A DNA stretch of 11,218 bases from Gemmatimonadota bacterium (GTDB taxonomy: Bacteria; Gemmatimonadota; Gemmatimonadetes; Gemmatimonadales; Gemmatimonadaceae): positions 1 to 11,218 of the forward strand of contig PLMM01000399.1 of NCBI GenBank assembly GCA_003142495.1. The letters run 5' to 3'. The position numbers were made by a program, and so were the translations under genes. Positions within the stretch are counted from its first letter, which is position 1; each line of letters begins with the position of its first letter. The notes under the pieces are model-generated. The model was given only the letters and a program-made list of their open reading frames with translations, made no database searches and was not told the DNA's origin. Below, in pieces: positions 7,435 through 11,218 of this stretch.

Positions 7435-8688
7435 GTGGGGCGCGCGTTCGCAGTTGCGATGCTCATCGCGACGTGCACGTCGAACGCACGCACACAGACC
7501 CGAGACTCTATACGCGACGCGGCGACGCCTGCACTTTCGACCGCGTTGTCGTATTCGGGTGAGGTAGTGGGTGACGTGGCGGGCGGACTCCGCCGCGGGG
7601 CCACATATGCCGGTGCGGCCTCCGCACAGCTCACGGTCTTGCTTCGACGGATCGTCGGATGGTCCGGCCTGCAGCTCTTCGTCTTTGCACTCGATACGCA
7701 CGGTGGCGCTCCGAGCGATCTCGCCGGTGACGTGCAGGGGGTGAGCAACCTTCAGGCGCCCGCTCGACTGCAGCTCGAAGAGGCGTGGCTCCAGCAGAAC
7801 AGCTTCGGGAATCGTCTCTCTGTGAACGCGGGGAAGTACGATCTGAACTCCGAGTTTTACCGGCTGCAATCCGGCGGATTGTTTGTAAACAGCTCGTTTG
7901 GGATCGGTCCGGAGTTCGCGCAAAGTGGTACAGCCGGACCTTCGATCTTCCCGAGTACTTCGGTGGGCGCGCGCGTCGCCTACAAGCCCACGCCCAATGT
8001 CGTGTGGCGCACGACCGTACTCGACGGCGTGCCCTTCGATCGCGCGCATGCCAGTGCGCGACTGTTCGCTCCGGGCGACGGCGCTTTGCTCGTAACCGAA
8101 GTGGCCATTCTCGAGCGCCCCGACTCGGCAGGAATGAACCACGATCCTCGCTTCCTAGTTGGGAGAGGGCTCACGCGACCATACACCGGAAAGCTCGCAA
8201 TTGGCGCGTGGTACTACACCGCGCTCTTCCCCGATCTCGTGGACACGATGACATCCGGCAGTGCAGTCGAGCATCGAGGAAGCGGTGGAGCGTACGTCAT
8301 TGCCGATCGTACCGTCTGGTCGGCGAATCACGGAGGACCGGCTTCGCTGAGTACATTCGCGCAGCTCGGCATCGGCGACTCGCGAGTCGATCGGATCGGC
8401 AGCTACGTCGGGGGTGGTCTCACGTTCACGGCGCCGCTCGCGAGTCGTCCGCACGACGAGCTCGGATTGGCTGCTGCGTGGGCGCGTGACGGATCACATT
8501 ACGAAAGAATGCAGCTAGCCGTCGGCGCTTCGACTAGTTCGGAGGCGACGATTGAGCTCACGTATCTCGCTCCGCTCGCCTCCTGGCTCGCGGTGCAACA
8601 TGACGTGCAGTACGTAGTTCATCCCGGGAATGCGCCGACGGCGCGCTACGCGCTGGTGCCCGGATTGCGTATTGCGCTTTCACACTGA
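7435..8688 (+). CDS. OprB-family (carbohydrate-selective) outer-membrane porin
   Basis: A 417-residue outer-membrane beta-barrel protein resembling OprB, the family of sugar-uptake porins. I chose the GTG at 7435: it lies 4 bp after the ettA stop, purine-rich GGGGGTAGGG precedes it, and it opens on a short signal peptide (MGRAFAVAMLIATCTS). The frame stays open upstream inside ettA, which is a shadow. Family-like segments in order are RLQLEEAWLQQ, RLSVNAGKYDLNSEF (about 127-141), GLFVNSSFGIGPEF, SVGARVAYKPTPNVVW, a DGVPFD turn, GKLAIGAWYYTALF, GGAYVIADRTVW, YVGGGLTFTAPL, HDELGLAAAWA, ATIELTYLAPLASWLAVQHDVQYVVHPG and a final VPGLRIALSH. Alternating polar and hydrophobic strands fit a barrel. 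The last residue is His, not the usual Phe, Tyr or Trp of Bam-assembled barrels. Substrate is uncertain. An ATG at 7459 is an alternative start but would shorten the signal peptide. Confidence 0.87.
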   Translation: MGRAFAVAMLIATCTSNARTQTRDSIRDAATPALSTALSYSGEVVGDVAGGLRRGATYAGAASAQLTVLLRRIVGWSGLQLFVFALDTHGGAPSDLAGDVQGVSNLQAPARLQLEEAWLQQNSFGNRLSVNAGKYDLNSEFYRLQSGGLFVNSSFGIGPEFAQSGTAGPSIFPSTSVGARVAYKPTPNVVWRTTVLDGVPFDRAHASARLFAPGDGALLVTEVAILERPDSAGMNHDPRFLVGRGLTRPYTGKLAIGAWYYTALFPDLVDTMTSGSAVEHRGSGGAYVIADRTVWSANHGGPASLSTFAQLGIGDSRVDRIGSYVGGGLTFTAPLASRPHDELGLAAAWARDGSHYERMQLAVGASTSSEATIELTYLAPLASWLAVQHDVQYVVHPGNAPTARYALVPGLRIALSH

Positions 8689-8696
8689 CAGTAGCG

Positions 8697-8729
8697 CCAT
8701 TCGCGCACACGCAGGAACCCAACGAATGG
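8697..8729. repeat. 7-bp perfect inverted repeat after the porin gene
   Basis: CCATTCG (8697-8703) and CGAATGG (8723-8729) flank a 19-base spacer, beginning 8 bp after the porin stop. It could be part of an mRNA 3' structure or a remnant of a palindromic intergenic repeat. No T-run follows. Confidence 0.35.
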
Positions 8730-8735
8730 ACGAGC

Positions 8736-8831
8736 ATGCTGATCGCTCTCGCGATGAGCGGCGGGGCGTTACTCCTCGCGGATGCGCTGTCACGCCCGCC
8801 CGTCGCTCCCGCGGAAATGACGGCGATTTAG
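8736..8831 (+). CDS. Doubtful 31-residue hydrophobic ORF
   Basis: ATG at 8736 to TAG at 8829-8831 would encode a short peptide beginning MLIALAMSGGALLLADALSR, which could span a membrane once. The frame is open further upstream through the porin 3' end. The only purine-rich AGGAA is 18 bases before the ATG, too far for normal initiation, and it is better spaced for an out-of-frame ATG at 8726. It may be chance in the porin/DUF1572 gap. Confidence 0.12.
   Translation: MLIALAMSGGALLLADALSRPPVAPAEMTAI
8785..8825. repeat. Degenerate palindrome resembling common intergenic REP-type repeats
   Basis: CGCTGTCA (8785-8792) pairs with TGACGGCG (8818-8825), with one G-T pair, across a C-rich centre. 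The right half, CGCTCCCGCGGAAATGACGG (8804-8823), resembles one arm of the widespread 'CGTCATTCCCGCG' class of bacterial intergenic palindromes. The left half has diverged. Only one copy lies in this window, so repeat status is inferred. Confidence 0.3.
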
Positions 8832-8880
8832 TGTGGCTGCTGCTGGACCTTCGCGCGCCACTCGTGTAAGGTCCAACACC

Positions 8881-9363
8881 ATGACTTCCATCGCCATTCC
8901 GCTCCTCGCCGACACACGCGGCTTTTTCTTCGATGACTATCTCCCCAAGATCGTGCGCTGCCTCGACGCGCTCGACGAGGAGAACGTCTGGTGGCGCGCC
9001 AATCCGGAATCGAACAGCATCGGCAACCTGATCCTCCATCTCGATGGCAGCACGCGAATGTGGGTGCTCGGCGTCGCCGGCGGAGGCCGAGTGAATCGCG
9101 ATCGCGATGCGGAGTTCAGCGAGCGCGGCCCGCTCGCGAAGTCGGCACTGCTCGCGCGCCTGCGAGCGACGCTCGCAGAGGTGGACGAGGTACTCGGCAT
9201 GCTCACCGAAGAGGTGATGCTCGAGCGGCGCCCATCGTCGAAGGGCGAGGTGACGGTGCTCTGGGCCGTTCTCCACGCCGTGGAGCACTTCGCGATGCAC
9301 ACGGGCCAGATCATCCTGCTGACAAAACTCCGGACGGGCGCGGCGCTCCAGCTGTCGCGCTGA
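8881..9363 (+). CDS. DUF1572 / DinB-fold protein
   Basis: A 160-residue soluble protein of the DinB/YfiT four-helix-bundle superfamily, closest to DUF1572. The expected metal-binding His triad is present: His53 in LILHLDGS, and His136 and His140 in VEHFAMHTGQI. Other family-like features are the helix-1 start FFFDDYLPKIVRCLDAL, the WWR.NPESNSIGNL segment and the VNRDRDAEF motif after the first His. DinB-fold proteins include thiol-dependent transferases using bacillithiol or mycothiol, but DUF1572 members are mostly uncharacterised, so no reaction is assigned. I chose the ATG at 8881 because AAGG lies 9 bases upstream and homology begins there; a GTG at 8833 would add 16 Arg/Ala/Ser-rich residues. 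No signal peptide or membrane segment, so cytoplasmic. It converges on the DUF2214 gene with a 49-bp gap, in which I see only a weak 5-bp stem (9386-9390 with 9409-9413). Confidence 0.87.
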   Translation: MTSIAIPLLADTRGFFFDDYLPKIVRCLDALDEENVWWRANPESNSIGNLILHLDGSTRMWVLGVAGGGRVNRDRDAEFSERGPLAKSALLARLRATLAEVDEVLGMLTEEVMLERRPSSKGEVTVLWAVLHAVEHFAMHTGQIILLTKLRTGAALQLSR

Positions 9364-9412
9364 CGTTCGCTCCGTGCGCCGCCGCGAGCGGATCCATCGA
9401 CGCGAAAGCGCT

Positions 9413-9862
9413 CTAGAAGTGGTTGCTCCGTGCCATCGTCGCAGCACAGATGAGCACGACCGTCAGAAATGCGAATTCGACCACGATGAATCCCCTTACG
9501 CGCGCGATCGCGGCCTCTGTAGGAATGAAGCCCGGCGACTTGTGCGCCGTGCCGCGCCAGCGCAGCACGGACATCGTCGGCCAGATAGAGAGCAGCGCTA
9601 CGACCACAAGCGCCGCCATCTTCCCCCAGAACCACGGATTGTGCAGATAGTACTGAGCACCCTTGAGTCCGTAGATCACGCGCGAGATTCCGATCGCGAG
9701 AATGAACGCCGCCGAGGCGCCGTACGCCGCGTCCACGCGCGCGAGTCTGTCGATCGCGCCACCTGAAATGCCAGGGCGGCACAGCGCGAGCTCCGCTGCG
9801 AGAATCGCGACCAGCGAGAAGGCCACGAGATGGTGCGCGACTGCGAGGAGGAGATCTGTCAT
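9413..9862 (-). CDS. DUF2214 family membrane protein
   Basis: A 149-residue inner-membrane protein of unknown function that resembles DUF2214. Four hydrophobic segments are visible: LLLAVAHHLVAFSLVAILAA (about 4-23), YGASAAFILAIGISRVIYG (about 47-65), FWGKMAALVVVALLSIW (about 78-94) and FIVVEFAFLTVVLICAATMA (about 124-143). Family-like features are the His pair in the first helix, the GISRVIYGLKGAQYYLHNPWFW segment between helices 2 and 3, and the loop with PTEAAIARVRG before helix 4. His and aromatic residues at the helix edges recall cofactor-binding small membrane proteins, but I assign no function. The start could be ATG 9862 or GTG 9868 (two residues longer); neither has a clear Shine-Dalgarno. 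It is transcribed divergently from the phoD-like gene. Confidence 0.82.
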   Translation of the reverse strand: MTDLLLAVAHHLVAFSLVAILAAELALCRPGISGGAIDRLARVDAAYGASAAFILAIGISRVIYGLKGAQYYLHNPWFWGKMAALVVVALLSIWPTMSVLRWRGTAHKSPGFIPTEAAIARVRGFIVVEFAFLTVVLICAATMARSNHF

Positions 9863-9884
9863 TTGCACGAGAGGTTGGTTCTCG

Positions 9885-9900
9885 CCGCCGAAATCGGCGG
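9885..9900. promoter_or_regulatory. GC-rich hairpin upstream of the DUF2214 gene
   Basis: Perfect 6-bp arms CCGCCG and CGGCGG enclose AAAT; one more A-T pair is possible inside. It lies 22 bases before the DUF2214 ATG on the minus strand, so it could sit in the mRNA leader if transcription starts beyond 9900. Confidence 0.35.
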
Positions 9901-9934
9901 TCGAAATATCTACGTCAAGGTACCTCGCTCACGC

Positions 9935-9949
9935 AATACCAATGGTATT
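9935..9949. promoter_or_regulatory. 15-bp perfect palindrome, operator-like
   Basis: AATACCAATGGTATT has 7-bp arms around a single central A (9942). Its AT-rich makeup stands out from the GC-rich surroundings, and it lies roughly mid-way between two divergent genes. This is the size and symmetry expected for a dimeric regulator's site. The regulator is not identifiable here. Confidence 0.45.
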
Positions 9950-9967
9950 CGCTCCCGTTCTGACATT

Positions 9968-10030
9968 GGCACTAGCGCACTCCAGTGCCGTCAAGAACTG
10001 TTAGTGATCTCACCTGGAAGCCCACTGGAG
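9968..10030 (+). promoter_or_regulatory. Possible two-state leader of the phoD-like gene
   Basis: GGCACT (9968-9973) can pair with AGTGCC (9984-9989). Alternatively CTCCAGTG (9980-9987) can pair with CACTGGAG (10023-10030), which contains the purine-rich GGAG 10 bases before the ATG at 10041. The two stems share 9984-9987, so they exclude each other. If the mRNA starts upstream of 9968, this could gate access to the ribosome-binding region. Confidence 0.25.
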
Positions 10031-10040
10031 CGGTGACATC

Positions 10041-11218
10041 ATGAAGCCCATGAAGCGGCGCGACGCGCTCAAGCTCGCGGCGGCGATCGGCGCCTCGCTC
10101 GCATGGAAGCCGCTCGCGCCATCGCTCGGCGCGTTCTCGCCGCTCGCACGCACCGAGCGCCGCGATCTCTTCCTCGAAGGCGTCGCGTCCGGCGATCCGC
10201 ATCCAGACAGCGTGCTCCTCTGGACTCGCCGACCGCCCGTCGGCAGCGATCTCTCGCGGCGCCTCACTGCGCAGATCGCGACGGACCCGATCTTCGAGCA
10301 CGTCGTCGCCGAAGCGAATGCGACGTTGCGCGCGGAGACGGACTGGACGTGCCGCGTGCTCGCGGCCGGGCTCGAGCCGCGTCGCGAGTACTGGTATCGG
10401 TTCACGGATGAGCGCGGGAACTCGAGCCGCGTCGGGCGCACGATTACCGCGCCCGCCGATGGCGACGTCGCCCCCGTGCGCTTCGCCTTCGTCTCCTGCC
10501 AGAACAATCAACTCGGTGCCTGCAACGCGTATCGGCGGATGATCTGGGAAGACGAGAAGCGCCCCTTCGCGGAGCAGAGCGGCTTCGTGATGCACCTCGG
10601 CGACTTCGTCTACGAGCTGATGTGGTATCCCGAAGACCGTCCCAACGGATACTACTCTCGACGCATTCGCGACATCGTGCGCTACCCGCAGGGGGAGAAG
10701 CACGAGGACTTTCACGTCCCGACAAACGTGGATGGATATCGTGTGCTCTATCGCGCCTATCTCGCCGATCCGGATCTGCAGGACGCGCGCGCGAGATGGC
10801 CGTTCGTCTGCATGTGGGACAACCACGAATTCTCATGGAAGGGATGGCAGAGCCAGCAGAACTTCGGCGAGGGCGTCGTGCCCGCGCAGACGCGGAAGGT
10901 CGCTGCGGCGCAGGCGTGGTGGGAGTATCAGCCAGCGCGCGTCGCCAAGGGGAGCGGCGGCGCACTCAACGACTTTAGGGCGCCGAAGGTCGCTGACCTC
11001 CCGCTGCATTCCGTCGACGAGAACGGACTCGGCCACGACGCCGACAATCTCGCCGCGATTCGCGCGCTCACGCTGTATCGCTCGATGCGCTACGGTGGCA
11101 ACGTCGATCTGATTCTCACCGACAATCGCTCGTACCGCTCGGAACCCGTGAACGATCGCGCAGAGATGAAGGCGTTCAGGCCGAAGGGCTTTCCCTACTT
11201 CGATCTGGATGAGGCATT
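10041..11218 (+). CDS. phoD: PhoD-like alkaline phosphatase, Tat-exported (3' end outside window)
   Basis: The first 392 codons of a PhoD-family metallophosphoesterase, an exported phosphomonoesterase or diesterase that releases phosphate from organic esters; the frame is open at the window edge. The N-terminus MKPMKRRDALKLAAAIGAS carries a twin-arginine (RRxxLK) export signal, as expected for PhoD, which folds with its metals before export. An N-terminal Ig-like domain follows (about 38-130: FLEGVASGDPHPDSVLLWTR, then LEPRREYWYRF). The metallophosphatase domain then shows FVSCQ (Cys153), HLGDFVYE (Asp188), WDNHE (Asp260/His262) and LILTDNRSYRS. The later metal-binding His residues lie beyond the window. 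I chose the ATG at 10041, with GGTG at 5 bases and GGAG at 10 bases upstream; ATG 10050 would also keep the Tat motif. It is divergent from the DUF2214 gene. Phosphate-starvation control is common for phoD, but no good Pho box is visible. Confidence 0.9.
   Translation, partial: MKPMKRRDALKLAAAIGASLAWKPLAPSLGAFSPLARTERRDLFLEGVASGDPHPDSVLLWTRRPPVGSDLSRRLTAQIATDPIFEHVVAEANATLRAETDWTCRVLAAGLEPRREYWYRFTDERGNSSRVGRTITAPADGDVAPVRFAFVSCQNNQLGACNAYRRMIWEDEKRPFAEQSGFVMHLGDFVYELMWYPEDRPNGYYSRRIRDIVRYPQGEKHEDFHVPTNVDGYRVLYRAYLADPDLQDARARWPFVCMWDNHEFSWKGWQSQQNFGEGVVPAQTRKVAAAQAWWEYQPARVAKGSGGALNDFRAPKVADLPLHSVDENGLGHDADNLAAIRALTLYRSMRYGGNVDLILTDNRSYRSEPVNDRAEMKAFRPKGFPYFDLDEA

Larger units (their letters stand above)
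9863..10040. promoter_or_regulatory. Divergent regulatory region rich in dyad symmetry
   Basis: These 178 bp hold the promoters of both the DUF2214 gene (-) and the phoD-like gene (+). Several symmetric elements are packed in: CCGCCG-AAAT-CGGCGG at 9885-9900, a 15-bp palindrome at 9935-9949, GGCACT/AGTGCC at 9968-9989, and CTCCAGTG/CACTGGAG at 9980-10030. On the minus strand TTGCGT and TAGATA (18 bases apart) are a weak promoter match. No convincing tandem Pho box or sigma-54 promoter was seen. Confidence 0.5.

Noticed and set aside
8726..8869. 47-residue plus-strand ORF with AGGAA 8 bases before its ATG
   Set aside because: The product is Arg-rich without any recognisable feature, and it crosses the degenerate palindrome; the ribosome-binding match alone is not enough.
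8680..9782. Two long minus-strand frames (255 and 281 residues) across DUF1572 and DUF2214
   Set aside because: Both overlap genes with clear family motifs, have Arg/Ser-rich composition and no domain signal; they are shadows of the GC-rich codon pattern.
9958..9990. Pho box or sigma-54 promoter ahead of the phoD-like gene
   Set aside because: A single CTGACAT resembles half a Pho box, but no second half follows at the right spacing. TGGCAC recalls a -24 element, but no GC sits at the -12 position.
1..11218. CRISPR array, tRNA/rRNA gene, insertion sequence or phage gene
   Set aside because: No tandem direct repeats with spacers, no tRNA-like or rRNA-like segment, and no transposase or integrase motifs were seen in any frame.

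Overview
The window is about 11.2 kb of ordinary-looking, GC-rich bacterial chromosome with eight protein genes and no sign of mobile DNA, CRISPR, rRNA or tRNA. The strong GC bias produces many long shadow ORFs on the opposite strand and in other frames. The mix of genes points to a free-living Gram-negative bacterium with an outer membrane: an OprB porin, a secreted M28 peptidase with a PA-like insert, a secreted selenium-binding/methanethiol-oxidase-like propeller, a Tat-exported PhoD phosphatase, a DUF1572 DinB-fold protein and a DUF2214 membrane protein. The overall flavour resembles soil Gemmatimonadota. That placement is an inference from gene style and was not tested against a database.

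Layout. Positions 5-2506 (+) hold a PEP synthase gene (ppsA). It converges on a secreted M28 metallopeptidase gene (2562-4250, -), with a small hairpin between them. A 126-bp divergent promoter region separates the peptidase from an exported SBP56-type beta-propeller gene (4377-5612, +), which has a promoter-like sequence placed for a leaderless mRNA and a terminator-like hairpin just after its stop. Next are ettA (5754-7430, +), the ABC-F translation factor, and, only 4 bp later, an OprB-family porin gene (7435-8688, +). A 192-bp gap (8689-8880) holds two inverted repeats that look like an eroded palindromic repeat, plus one doubtful tiny ORF. A DUF1572/DinB gene (8881-9363, +) converges on a DUF2214 membrane protein gene (9413-9862, -). 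The last intergenic region (9863-10040) is rich in dyad symmetry and leads divergently into a PhoD-like phosphatase gene (10041 to the window edge, +), which is truncated by the window.

The genes do not form one pathway. PpsA serves gluconeogenesis and EttA serves translation under low energy. The peptidase, porin, propeller and PhoD all act outside the cytoplasm and fit a scavenging lifestyle (peptides, sugars or other small solutes, phosphate esters). I found no clear new multi-gene system. The items most worth a second look are the Met/His-rich, possibly copper-binding stretch in the propeller, the two mutually exclusive stem-loops in the phoD leader (one covering the ribosome-binding region), the 15-bp operator-like palindrome in the same intergenic region, and the leaderless-looking start of the propeller gene.
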